NCBI GenBank assembly: GCA_023415055.1 | Contig: JAEZLZ010000108.1 | Location: 1 to 64,000, forward strand | Source: Bacillota bacterium | Lineage (GTDB): Bacteria; Bacillota; Clostridia; Lachnospirales; Lachnospiraceae | Direction: 5' to 3' | DNA: 64,000 nucleotides | Shown here: positions 16,837 to 25,306 of the stretch, piece by piece | Layout: each line of letters begins with the position of its first letter | Position numbering within the stretch: the stretch's first letter is position 1 | Position numbers and translations under genes: made by a program | Notes under the pieces: generated by a model | The model's database searches: none | What the model saw: only the letters and a program-made list of their open reading frames with translations | Told to the model about the DNA's origin: nothing

Positions 16837-17460
16837 TTAGGAGTTTTTCATGACGATGCTCTCGATCACATTAGCAACATCTTCGCAATTGTCACAGCAT
16901 TTTTCAAGACGATGTAAAATCTCGGTCCAACACATCAATTCAATCGGATCCTTGGAGGTGTGATAAAGATTACGCATCGAATCAACATATAATGCATCTC
17001 CGTCTTCCTCTAAACGGTTGATCTCGATAATCTTGTCATGAAGTTTTTTAGAAGATTTAAAATTCTTGAACTCCTCTAGAACATCGTCCATGGCTTTACA
17101 GCAGTCCACAATCAGCTTGGTGAATTTTAAGATCTCAGGACGAATGGACTGAATGTTAAACATATCAATATAGATTAATACATCTTCTACGGAGTCAGTA
17201 ACATCATCGATCTCCTGAGTAAGGGAGGTGATATCCTCGCGTTCGATTGGAGGAAGGAACTCTTTTACCAGACGATTCATGATATCGTGCTTTGCAATAT
17301 CAGCATTATGTTCGATCGCATGAGCCTCCGTAACCTTACCGGTAATAAAATTAGGATCAAAATTAGTTAAGGTATTGTTCAAACTGATCGCTAAGTCATA
17401 GGAAAATTTGGAAAGACTTGCAAATGCATCAAAATAATTATATTCATTTTTTCTTGCCAT
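16837..17460 (-). CDS. PhoU-like DUF47-family protein, Pit accessory
   Basis: A 207-residue all-helical protein of the DUF47/TIGR00153 family, related to PhoU. Acidic clusters such as EREDITSLTQEIDDVTDSVEDV (about residues 73-95) and NRLEEDGDALY fit the metal-binding E/D-x-x-x-D repeats of PhoU folds. Such proteins are regularly encoded next to Pit phosphate permeases and are thought to modulate them. AAAGGAAG precedes the ATG, and the gene follows pit by 23 bases, so the two are an operon. Confidence 0.88.
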   Translation of the reverse strand: MARKNEYNYFDAFASLSKFSYDLAISLNNTLTNFDPNFITGKVTEAHAIEHNADIAKHDIMNRLVKEFLPPIEREDITSLTQEIDDVTDSVEDVLIYIDMFNIQSIRPEILKFTKLIVDCCKAMDDVLEEFKNFKSSKKLHDKIIEINRLEEDGDALYVDSMRNLYHTSKDPIELMCWTEILHRLEKCCDNCEDVANVIESIVMKNS

Positions 17461-17483
17461 TTCAATATACTTCCTTTCTTAAT

Positions 17484-18533
17484 TTAAAATAGTTTCATAA
17501 ATATATAAGACATAATAAAACCTAACAGTCCGCAGCCCGGGAAAGTTAAGATCCAGGCATAGGCCATCTCCTTAACGATACTCCAGTTTACGCTGGACAT
17601 TCTCTTCGCCGCACCGACACCCATGATAGCGGTTGTCTTTGTATGAGTTGTACTTACCGGAATACCATAAGCCGAAGCTAAGAAGAGACAGATTGCTCCA
17701 GCAGCATCTGCGGCAAAGCCTTGAGGTTTGCCGAGTTTTACCATACCCATACCAACTGTCTTGATAATCTTGTATCCACCGATGGAGGTACCAAATGCCA
17801 TAACGACGGAACAGAGAATCATTAACCATACTGGGATGGTGAACTCAGTAATGTTGCCCTGTCCTTTTGCTAAAAAAACTCCAAGAAGGAAAACACCCAT
17901 GAATTTCTGTCCATCCTGTGCGCCATGCATGAAAGCCATTGCGGCTCCGCCTATAATCTGAGCTTTTTCGAAAAACCAATTGGTTCTACGCTTGTCCAAA
18001 TCTTTACAGATAAAGTTAATTATCTTTGTAACAATATAACCAATTCCAAAACCTAAAATCGAGGATAAAAATAAACCATAAATTACCTTAACCCATTCAT
18101 GGCCATTAATACCTGAACCACCCTGGAGAGCAATCGCAGCACCGGATACTCCGGCGATCAGTGCATGGGATTCGCTGGTCGGGATACCAAATGCCCAAGC
18201 GGCGGTTGCCCAAACCACAATTGCAAATAAAGCAGCACACAAAGCGATTAAAGCGAGTTTTGGATTGTCACCGAAGTCCACCATATTATAGATTGTTTGA
18301 GCTACCGCTTTACTGATCATGGTCATTACAAAAACACCAAGAAAATTGAAAATTGCCGCCATTACGATGGCTTGCTTGGGACCGATCGATCTTGTAGATA
18401 CGCAGGTAGCGATGGCATTCGGTGCATCAGTCCAACCGTTCACCAGAATTACTCCCAGTGTGAGCACAACCGTTATTAATAAGGCTGGATTCGATGTCAG
18501 CTGCTGTAAAAACTCAGCTAAAGAAATTGTCAT
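17484..18533 (-). CDS. pit: Low-affinity inorganic phosphate permease, Pit family
   Basis: A 349-residue membrane protein with about ten hydrophobic segments and the two inverted PHO4 signatures: NGWTDAPNAIATCVSTRSI near residue 31 and GIPVSTTHTKTTAIMGVG near 291, plus GIPTSESHALIAG near 115. It imports metal-phosphate with protons. The name rests on family membership; close relatives also carry sulfate. GGGAGG lies 7 bases before the ATG. It is the first gene of the reverse-strand group. Confidence 0.92.
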   Translation of the reverse strand: MTISLAEFLQQLTSNPALLITVVLTLGVILVNGWTDAPNAIATCVSTRSIGPKQAIVMAAIFNFLGVFVMTMISKAVAQTIYNMVDFGDNPKLALIALCAALFAIVVWATAAWAFGIPTSESHALIAGVSGAAIALQGGSGINGHEWVKVIYGLFLSSILGFGIGYIVTKIINFICKDLDKRRTNWFFEKAQIIGGAAMAFMHGAQDGQKFMGVFLLGVFLAKGQGNITEFTIPVWLMILCSVVMAFGTSIGGYKIIKTVGMGMVKLGKPQGFAADAAGAICLFLASAYGIPVSTTHTKTTAIMGVGAAKRMSSVNWSIVKEMAYAWILTFPGCGLLGFIMSYIFMKLF

Positions 18534-18961
18534 AATAGCGCCTCCCTAAAAAACACATAGTAAAATCATAATTACGTTATTGTAATCAATCATAGAAATA
18601 TTATCACGAATAAAAGACATAAGCAATCATAATTTGCTATAAATAATCATGAAATTTACACAGATTATATATAGATTTCAATCGAAATAAATATATTTTA
18701 CAAGGATTTTACACAAAATTTACATAAGTCTCAAATTAACTAACAATAATTACCATATAACACATTGATATAATTATTGCCACTTTATTTTGTTTAAATA
18801 CCAACCGAAGATAAGTGCTACCGAAAGAGATCCATGACGAAAAATACGATAAGGAATCGGTTTTGTACAGATAGTATTCTTGTAAAGAATAGCAGCCATA
18901 AACAGAGAGAATATTTATCTGTCTTTGATGAAAAAAAACCTTAATTATTTGAAAATTGACA

Positions 18962-18990
18962 TTGATTTTTAGAATGAAATCCTTTAATAT
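18962..18990 (+). promoter_or_regulatory. Sigma-A promoter of ilvD-ilvB
   Basis: TTGATT (18962-18967), a 17-base spacer and TAATAT (18985-18990). Transcription would begin near 18997 and give a leader of about 155 bases that includes the hairpin at 19028-19079. Confidence 0.6.
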
Positions 18991-19027
18991 ATACTGTACT
19001 ACTTTAAAGTGATACTAAAATAACAGT

Positions 19028-19079
19028 AACAGCAAGGTGTAGACTTATTTTAGGGTCGGATCATAATAAGTCTGCTGTT
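19028..19079 (+). promoter_or_regulatory. Leader hairpin of ilvD
   Basis: AACAGC with AGACTTATT (19028-19033 and 19041-19049) pair with AATAAGTCT and GCTGTT (19065-19079), leaving a 7-base bulge on one side. No T-run follows, so it is not a simple terminator. No T-box sequence (AGGGTGG..ACCGCG) is present. Confidence 0.5.
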
Positions 19080-19153
19080 GTGATAGAATCAAAACAGAAC
19101 AAGATACGATATAATTATTACTATTATAATAGGAAGAAAAGGTGGTTAAGAGT

Positions 19154-20824
19154 ATGAGAAGTGACGCAGTGAAAACAGGAATGGCACAAGCACCCCACCG
19201 GTCATTATTCAATGCACTGGGCATGACGAAGGAGGAGCTAAGGAAGCCACTTATTGGTATCGTGAGCTCATATAATGAGATTGTTCCCGGTCATATGAAT
19301 CTGGATAAGATTGTAGATGCTGTCAAGCTTGGCGTCGCAATGGCAGGTGGAACACCGATTGTATTTCCGGCAATTGCGGTGTGTGATGGGATTGCCATGG
19401 GACATCAGGGTATGAAATATTCTCTTGTGACCAGGGACTTAATCGCTGATTCCACCGAAGCCATGGCTATGGCTCATCAGTTTGATGGACTGGTTATGGT
19501 ACCAAATTGTGATAAAAATGTACCGGGATTATTGATGGCTGCAGCAAGACTGAATATTCCCACCATCTTTGTCAGTGGAGGTCCGATGCTGGCAGGACGC
19601 GTAAATGGAAGTAAGACAAGTCTTTCTTCCCTGTTTGAAGCAGTAGGTGCTTACAGCGCCGGAACGATGACGGAGGATGAAGTAGAGGAATATGAGAATA
19701 AAGCATGTGCTACCTGTGGCTCCTGCTCCGGTATGTACACAGCCAACTCCATGAACTGTCTTACCGAAGCAATCGGTATGGGATTAAAGGGGAACGGAAC
19801 CATTCCTGCAGTTTATTCCGAACGAATCCGACTGGCTAAGCATGCCGGTATGAAGATCATGGAGTTACTGGAGAAAGACATTAAACCGAGAGACATTATG
19901 ACGAAGGAAGCATTCATGAATGCCTTAACGGTTGATATGGCTTTGGGCTGCTCCACCAATACGATGCTTCATCTTCCTGCGATTGCGCATGAAGTTGGTT
20001 TTGACTTAAATATTGATATAGCAAATGAAGTAAGCGCAAGGACACCGAACCTTTGCCATCTGGCTCCTGCCGGACATACCTATATGGAAGATCTTAATGA
20101 AGCAGGCGGCGTCTACGCTGTTATGAATGAACTGAGCAAGAAAGGACTTCTGAAGCTGGATCTGATTACTGCAACCGGCACAACCGTAGGTGAGAATATC
20201 AAGAATTGCAGAAACCTTGATCCCGAGGTTATTCGCCCGATCGAGAAGCCCTACAGCGAATCCGGCGGAATAGCAATACTAAAAGGTAATCTTGCACCGG
20301 ACTCCGGTGTTGTAAAGCGATCCGCAGTTGCTCCGGAGATGCTTAAGCATAGCGGTCCTGCCAGAGTATTTGACTGTGAAGAGGATGCTATTGCAGCAAT
20401 CAAAGGTGGTAAGATTGTCGCTGGTGATGTAGTGGTGATTCGATACGAAGGACCGAAGGGTGGACCCGGAATGAGAGAGATGCTGAATCCAACCAGTGCA
20501 ATCATGGGTATGGGACTTGGTTCCAGTGTAGCCCTGATTACAGATGGACGTTTCTCTGGTGCCTCCAGAGGTGCCTGCATCGGTCACGTCTCGCCGGAAG
20601 CAGCGGTCGGCGGCAATATTGCACTCGTGGAAGAAGGAGATATCATCGAAATTGACATAAATGCAAATTCATTGAATTTTAAGGTATCGGACGAAGAGCT
20701 TGTTGCCAGGAGAGCAAAATGGCAGCCCAGAGAACCTAAAATAACCACCGGGTATCTGTCACGATATGTAGCAATGGTAACCAGCGGTAACCGAGGAGCA
20801 ATTCTTGAAGTACCGAAGGCATAA
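19154..20824 (+). CDS. ilvD: Dihydroxy-acid dehydratase
   Basis: A 556-residue iron-sulphur dehydratase that makes the 2-oxo acid precursors of valine, leucine and isoleucine. Cluster and active-site cysteines are visible at C119 (VPNCDKNVPG) and in CATCGSCSGMYTANSMNC (C185, C188, C191). The C-terminal PRGGPG-like EGPKGGPGMREML and DGRFSGASRGACIGHVSPEA are family signatures. The ATG at 19154 is preferred over the GTG at 19142 because AAGGTGG then serves as ribosome-binding site. It leads into ilvB. Confidence 0.95.
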   Translation: MRSDAVKTGMAQAPHRSLFNALGMTKEELRKPLIGIVSSYNEIVPGHMNLDKIVDAVKLGVAMAGGTPIVFPAIAVCDGIAMGHQGMKYSLVTRDLIADSTEAMAMAHQFDGLVMVPNCDKNVPGLLMAAARLNIPTIFVSGGPMLAGRVNGSKTSLSSLFEAVGAYSAGTMTEDEVEEYENKACATCGSCSGMYTANSMNCLTEAIGMGLKGNGTIPAVYSERIRLAKHAGMKIMELLEKDIKPRDIMTKEAFMNALTVDMALGCSTNTMLHLPAIAHEVGFDLNIDIANEVSARTPNLCHLAPAGHTYMEDLNEAGGVYAVMNELSKKGLLKLDLITATGTTVGENIKNCRNLDPEVIRPIEKPYSESGGIAILKGNLAPDSGVVKRSAVAPEMLKHSGPARVFDCEEDAIAAIKGGKIVAGDVVVIRYEGPKGGPGMREMLNPTSAIMGMGLGSSVALITDGRFSGASRGACIGHVSPEAAVGGNIALVEEGDIIEIDINANSLNFKVSDEELVARRAKWQPREPKITTGYLSRYVAMVTSGNRGAILEVPKA

Positions 20825-20897
20825 CATAGAAAAGCAGCACTGCCAAAGGCGGCATTACATAAGTACAACCGCCGTAGAAGGCGGAATGGAGGAATAT

Positions 20898-22577
20898 ATG
20901 GAATTAACAGGTGCACAAATCGTAATCGAATGCTTAAAGGAGCAAGGTGTGGATACCGTATTTGGGTATCCGGGCGGTACGATATTAAACATTTACGATG
21001 AATTATATAAGCATAGCAATGAGATCAGACATATTCTTACCTCCCACGAACAGGGAGCGTCCCATGCTGCGGATGGTTACGCGAGAGCCACCGGTAAGGT
21101 CGGAGTATGTTTTGCAACCTCAGGACCAGGATCAACGAATCTGGTTACCGGTATCGCAACAGCATATATGGATAGTGTACCGTTAGTTGCAATCACGGCA
21201 AATGTTGCCGTGAACCTATTGGGTAGAGATTCATTTCAGGAGATTGATATCGCGGGTGTGACTATGCCGATTACGAAGCATAATTACATAGTTAAGGATA
21301 TTACTAAGCTTGCAGATACCATCCGAAAAGCGATCAAAATCGCTCAGACGGGAAGGCCAGGTCCGGTTCTTGTCGATATTACGAAGGATGTAACTGCAGC
21401 AAAGACCAAATTTAAGGCAGTGACTCCGGATCCTATTCTCAGAAAGACAGACGAGATTACGGAGCATGATTTGGATCATGCCCTTGAGATTATCAGTCAT
21501 TCGAAAAAGCCCTTTGTCTTTGTCGGAGGAGGTGCAGTTATTTCTGAAGCCCATGATGAGCTAAAGGAATTTGTTGATAAGGTGGATGCACCGGTTACGG
21601 ATACTCTGATGGGAAAGGGTGCCTTCGATGGTACAAATCCTCGTTATACAGGAATGCTCGGTATGCATGGAACCAAGGCCTCTAACCTTGGTGTTACCGA
21701 ATGTGATCTGTTGATCGCAATTGGAGCCAGATTCTCTGACCGTGTAACCGGAAATGCAAAGAAGTTCGCTAAGAATGCAAAGATACTTCACATAGATATT
21801 GATCCGGCAGAGATTAATAAAAACGTGAGCACCTATTATAGTGTGATCGGTGATATCAAAGAGGTTCTAATCTTACTGAATAGGCAATTGAAACAGCAGA
21901 ACCACAAGGAATGGTTGGAGCATATCATCGCACTGAAGGAAAAGTATCCCTTGAAATATAATGCAGACGTTTTAACCGGACCCTTTATCCTGGAGAAGCT
22001 ATATGAGCTTACCGATGGGGATGCGATTATCACTACGGAGGTTGGCCAGCATCAGATGTGGTCGGCACAGTATTACAAGTATAAGCTTCCCAGAACCTTT
22101 ATTACTTCGGGTGGACTCGGAACCATGGGTTACGGTCTTGGTGCCTGTATCGGTGCCAAGGTGGGTATGCCTAAGAAAACGGTAGTTAACATTGCAGGAG
22201 ACGGGTGCTTTCGAATGAATATGAATGAAATTGCAACCGCTACTCGCTATAATATCCCGATTATTGAGATCATATTTAACAATCATGTACTTGGTATGGT
22301 CCGTCAATGGCAGACTCTGTTCTATGAGCAGAGATATTCGAATACAAATCTGAATGATAAGGTGGATTTTGTAAAACTGGGTGAGGCAATGGGAGCCAGA
22401 TCCTATCGCATCACCAAAAAAGAAGAGGTAGAGACCGTCCTGAAAGAAGCATTGGCTTTAAATGAGCCGGTACTGATCGAATGTATTATTGACAGTGACG
22501 ATAAGGTATGGCCGATGGTTGCTCCAGGTGCTGCCATCGAGGATGTATTCAGCGAGGAAGACTTAAATAGCAAATAG
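20898..22577 (+). CDS. ilvB: Acetolactate synthase catalytic subunit
   Basis: A 559-residue thiamine-diphosphate enzyme that makes acetolactate and acetohydroxybutyrate. GYPGGTILNIYDEL opens the Pyr domain, the activating Glu is E51 (SHEQGASHAADG), and GDGCFRMNMNEIATA to IIFNN is the ThDP/Mg motif near residue 434. The MVRQWQ segment near 475 is typical of biosynthetic acetohydroxyacid synthases. The ATG at 20898 follows GGAGG; a longer frame that overlaps ilvD has no such site. No regulatory subunit (ilvN) or ilvC lies next to it in this window. Confidence 0.95.
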   Translation: MELTGAQIVIECLKEQGVDTVFGYPGGTILNIYDELYKHSNEIRHILTSHEQGASHAADGYARATGKVGVCFATSGPGSTNLVTGIATAYMDSVPLVAITANVAVNLLGRDSFQEIDIAGVTMPITKHNYIVKDITKLADTIRKAIKIAQTGRPGPVLVDITKDVTAAKTKFKAVTPDPILRKTDEITEHDLDHALEIISHSKKPFVFVGGGAVISEAHDELKEFVDKVDAPVTDTLMGKGAFDGTNPRYTGMLGMHGTKASNLGVTECDLLIAIGARFSDRVTGNAKKFAKNAKILHIDIDPAEINKNVSTYYSVIGDIKEVLILLNRQLKQQNHKEWLEHIIALKEKYPLKYNADVLTGPFILEKLYELTDGDAIITTEVGQHQMWSAQYYKYKLPRTFITSGGLGTMGYGLGACIGAKVGMPKKTVVNIAGDGCFRMNMNEIATATRYNIPIIEIIFNNHVLGMVRQWQTLFYEQRYSNTNLNDKVDFVKLGEAMGARSYRITKKEEVETVLKEALALNEPVLIECIIDSDDKVWPMVAPGAAIEDVFSEEDLNSK

Positions 22578-22626
22578 GATAGAAGCATTATAAGAAACTC
22601 TTATTATTTGTATTATTACAAAGTAA

Positions 22627-22655
22627 TTGACAAAAAAATAACAGAGTTTTATAAT
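22627..22655 (+). promoter_or_regulatory. Consensus sigma-A promoter of serC
   Basis: TTGACA (22627-22632), a 17-base spacer and TATAAT (22650-22655): both boxes match consensus exactly. It lies about 75 bases before the serC start, so the serine genes are transcribed separately from ilvDB. Confidence 0.85.
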
Positions 22656-22730
22656 GTATATAACGCTTTACCGTATTAAAGTTGTACACTGAAAAAATCT
22701 ATAGAATCAAGCTTTAAGGAGGATAAGATT

Positions 22731-23816
22731 ATGGGAAGAATTTATAATTTTTCAGCAGGACCGGCTATGCTACCGGTAGAAGTATTAAAAGAAGCAGCAG
22801 ATGAGATGCTTGATTACAGAGGAACCGGAATGTCAGTAATGGAGATGAGTCACAGGTCGAAGGCTTATGAAGCAATTATTCAGGAAGCGGAAAAAGACTT
22901 AAGAGAACTGATGAATATTCCAGATAATTATAAAGTACTTTTCCTTCAGGGAGGAGCCTCTTTGCAATTTGCTATGCTTCCTATGAATCTGATGAAGAAT
23001 AAGGTTGCGGATTATATTATTACCGGACAATGGGCGAAAAAAGCTTATCAGGAAGCAAAAATCTACGGACAGGCGAATGCGATCGCTTCTTCTGCAGATA
23101 AAACCTTCTCCTATATTCCGGATTGCTCTGATCTTCCGATCTCCGAGAATGCTGATTATGTATATATATGCGAGAACAATACTATTTACGGGACTAAGTA
23201 TAAGAAACTGCCAAACACCAAGGGAAAGACTCTGGTAGCGGACGTATCCTCCTGCTTTTTATCCGAGCCGGTCGATGTAACGAAGTACGGCGTGATCTAC
23301 GGTGGTGTCCAGAAGAACATCGGACCGGCAGGTGTCGTAATCGTTATCATCCGTGAAGATCTGATTACTGAGGATACACTCCCCGGTACCCCTACCATGA
23401 TGAAGTATAAGATTCATGCTGATGAGAAGTCACTTTATAATACACCTCCGGCATATGGCATCTATATCTGCGGCAAAGTATTCAAATGGATCAAAAATAT
23501 GGGCGGTTTGGAAGCAATGAAGGCCCATAATGAGAAGAAGGCAGCAATCCTCTATGATTTCCTTGACCAGAGTAAGCTGTTTCACGGAACCGTAGTTAAG
23601 GAAGACCGCTCCTTGATGAATGTACCATTTGTCACCGGTGATGAGGAGCTGGATGCAAAATTTGTAAAGGAAGCAAAGGCAGCAGGCTTTGAGAACTTAA
23701 AGGGACACAGAACGGTAGGCGGCATGAGAGCAAGCATCTATAATGCAATGCCAATTGAAGGCGTTGAGAAGCTGGTGGAATTCATGAAGCAATTCGAAGC
23801 CGCAAATGCTCGTTAA
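22731..23816 (+). CDS. serC: Phosphoserine aminotransferase
   Basis: A 361-residue PLP enzyme of serine synthesis, converting 3-phosphohydroxypyruvate and glutamate to phosphoserine. The start FSAGPAMLPVEVL is the family N-terminus. VADVSSCFLSEPVDV holds the cofactor Asp, and K195 in YGGVQKNIGPAG is the expected PLP lysine. The C-terminal GHRTVGGMRASIYNAMP is diagnostic. AAGGAGG lies before the ATG. serA follows after a hairpin element. Confidence 0.96.
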   Translation: MGRIYNFSAGPAMLPVEVLKEAADEMLDYRGTGMSVMEMSHRSKAYEAIIQEAEKDLRELMNIPDNYKVLFLQGGASLQFAMLPMNLMKNKVADYIITGQWAKKAYQEAKIYGQANAIASSADKTFSYIPDCSDLPISENADYVYICENNTIYGTKYKKLPNTKGKTLVADVSSCFLSEPVDVTKYGVIYGGVQKNIGPAGVVIVIIREDLITEDTLPGTPTMMKYKIHADEKSLYNTPPAYGIYICGKVFKWIKNMGGLEAMKAHNEKKAAILYDFLDQSKLFHGTVVKEDRSLMNVPFVTGDEELDAKFVKEAKAAGFENLKGHRTVGGMRASIYNAMPIEGVEKLVEFMKQFEAANAR

Positions 23817-23830
23817 TAGTATATGAATAA

Positions 23831-23949
23831 TAGGATTCGAGTGTCAAAAGTCAATATAATGCTGAGTAATGAATATCTGTACATATGTATACAGATGGCG
23901 CAGATATTCACTCTAAATCACAAGTCTGACTTTTGATACTCAAATCCTA
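23831..23949. repeat. Hairpin element between serC and serA, same ends as the leuB element
   Basis: Arms of 23 bases (23831-23853 and 23927-23949) are inverted copies with two mismatches and contain GTGTCAAAAG and CTTTTGATAC. Inside, GAATATCTG pairs with CAGATATTC, and ATCTGTA with TACAGAT. The 10-base ends equal those of the element at 10823-10930, while the interiors differ. A MITE-like repeat family or a shared RNA structure is possible. There is no T-run, so it is not an ordinary terminator. Confidence 0.65.
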
Positions 23950-24004
23950 ATAGAATATAATAGTATGGGGTACCGATGAAGTTCGGTACAGATTGGAGAG
24001 AGAG

Positions 24005-25183
24005 ATGAAATATAATTGTCTTAATCCTATTGCTGAGATAGGTTTGAATATATTCACTGAGCAATACAATAAGGTGGAAGATAAGAACGAGGCCGATATC
24101 ATATTGGTTCGAAGCGCAGCAATGCATGATCTGGAATTTGGCAACAATCTGAAGGCTATCGCAAGGGCAGGTGCCGGTGTGAATAACATACCGCTGGAGA
24201 AATGCGCAGAGCAGGGTATCGTGGTATTCAACACTCCGGGTGCCAACGCGAACGGTGTTAAGGAATTAGTAATAGCCGGACTTATGCTGGCATCCCGTGA
24301 CATCATTGGTGGTGTTAACTGGGTTCAGACTGTAAAGGATGACCCTGCGGTTGCGAAGCTCGTGGAAAAAGGGAAAGCAAAGTTTGCCGGAAAAGAAATT
24401 CTAGGAAAGAAGCTTGGCGTTATTGGACTCGGAGCAATCGGTGTGCTGGTAGCGAATGCGGCAAACCGCCTTGGTATGAAGGTGTATGGCTACGATCCCT
24501 TCATTTCTGTTGACAGTGCCTGGAACCTGTCCCGTGATGTGGTCCATGTCAAATCCAGAGAAGATATCTACCGTGAATGTGATTATATTACAGTGCATAC
24601 TCCCTTGATTGAGGATACAGATCCCAGTGTGAACACGAAGGAGATGATAAATACAGACAGCATCAGCAAGATGAAGGATGGTGTGATCATCCTTAATTTC
24701 GCCAGAGACCTTCTGGTAAATGATGCAGATATCGAAATTGCATTGCAGTCCGGCAAGGTAGCAAGATATGTCACCGACTTCCCGAATGAGAAGACGGCGA
24801 AGATGAATGGAGTCATTGCAATCCCTCATCTTGGAGCTTCAACGGAGGAATCGGAAGATAATTGTGCTGTTATGGCAGTAAAGCAGCTCATGGATTATAT
24901 GGAAAATGGTAATATCAGAAACTCGGTGAATTATCCGAATTGTGATGCAGGTGTATGTGTGACGGCAGGCCGAATCGCAATCTGTCATCGTAATATTCCG
25001 AACATGTTATCGCAGTTTACCGGTGCCTTCTCTGCAGTAAATGTTAATATCACAGACATGGTGAATAAGAGCCGCGGTGAATATGCTTACACCGTACTGG
25101 ATGTTGAAGCCGCTGACAACACTGAGGTTGCAGCTAAGTTGGCCAAGATTAATGGCGTTTTAAAGGTCCGTATCGTAAAATAA
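24005..25183 (+). CDS. serA: D-3-phosphoglycerate dehydrogenase
   Basis: A 392-residue NAD-dependent dehydrogenase, the first step of serine synthesis. RAGAGVNNIP near residue 54 belongs to the substrate domain, VIGLGAIGVLVANAA near 140 is the nucleotide-binding Gly-x-Gly-x-x-Gly, and PHLGASTEESEDNC near 275 holds the active-site His. The last about 75 residues (NIPNMLSQFTGAFSAVNVNI) form an ACT domain, usually the serine-feedback site. The length fits the short clostridial type. The ATG at 24005 follows TTGGAGAGAG. Confidence 0.94.
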   Translation: MKYNCLNPIAEIGLNIFTEQYNKVEDKNEADIILVRSAAMHDLEFGNNLKAIARAGAGVNNIPLEKCAEQGIVVFNTPGANANGVKELVIAGLMLASRDIIGGVNWVQTVKDDPAVAKLVEKGKAKFAGKEILGKKLGVIGLGAIGVLVANAANRLGMKVYGYDPFISVDSAWNLSRDVVHVKSREDIYRECDYITVHTPLIEDTDPSVNTKEMINTDSISKMKDGVIILNFARDLLVNDADIEIALQSGKVARYVTDFPNEKTAKMNGVIAIPHLGASTEESEDNCAVMAVKQLMDYMENGNIRNSVNYPNCDAGVCVTAGRIAICHRNIPNMLSQFTGAFSAVNVNITDMVNKSRGEYAYTVLDVEAADNTEVAAKLAKINGVLKVRIVK

Positions 25184-25306
25184 ATATAGTATCATTTCAT
25201 GCCATTGGGACATAGGTTATCTGCTTATTACAGGTCGCTTATGTCCCGATTGGTATACCTAAGCGGTATAGACAGACAATGAATGTAAGATTGGAGAGAA
25301 CCAGGT

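Larger units (their letters stand above)
18534..19153. other. 620-bp divergent intergenic region between pit and ilvD
   Basis: AT-rich and without a supported gene. The right third carries the ilvD promoter (18962-18990), a 10-bp palindrome ACTTTAAAGT near 19003 and a leader hairpin (19028-19079). The left two thirds, up to about 18950, show no recognisable feature apart from AT-rich tracts upstream of pit. Confidence 0.6.

Noticed and set aside
19028..19079. T-box leader before ilvD
   Set aside because: The hallmark antiterminator sequence and a terminator T-run are both absent.
25207..25247. GGGACATA/TATGTCCC stem between serA and DUF1015 as a terminator
   Set aside because: No T-run follows and the stem is short with a long loop; it is recorded only as a possible attenuating structure.
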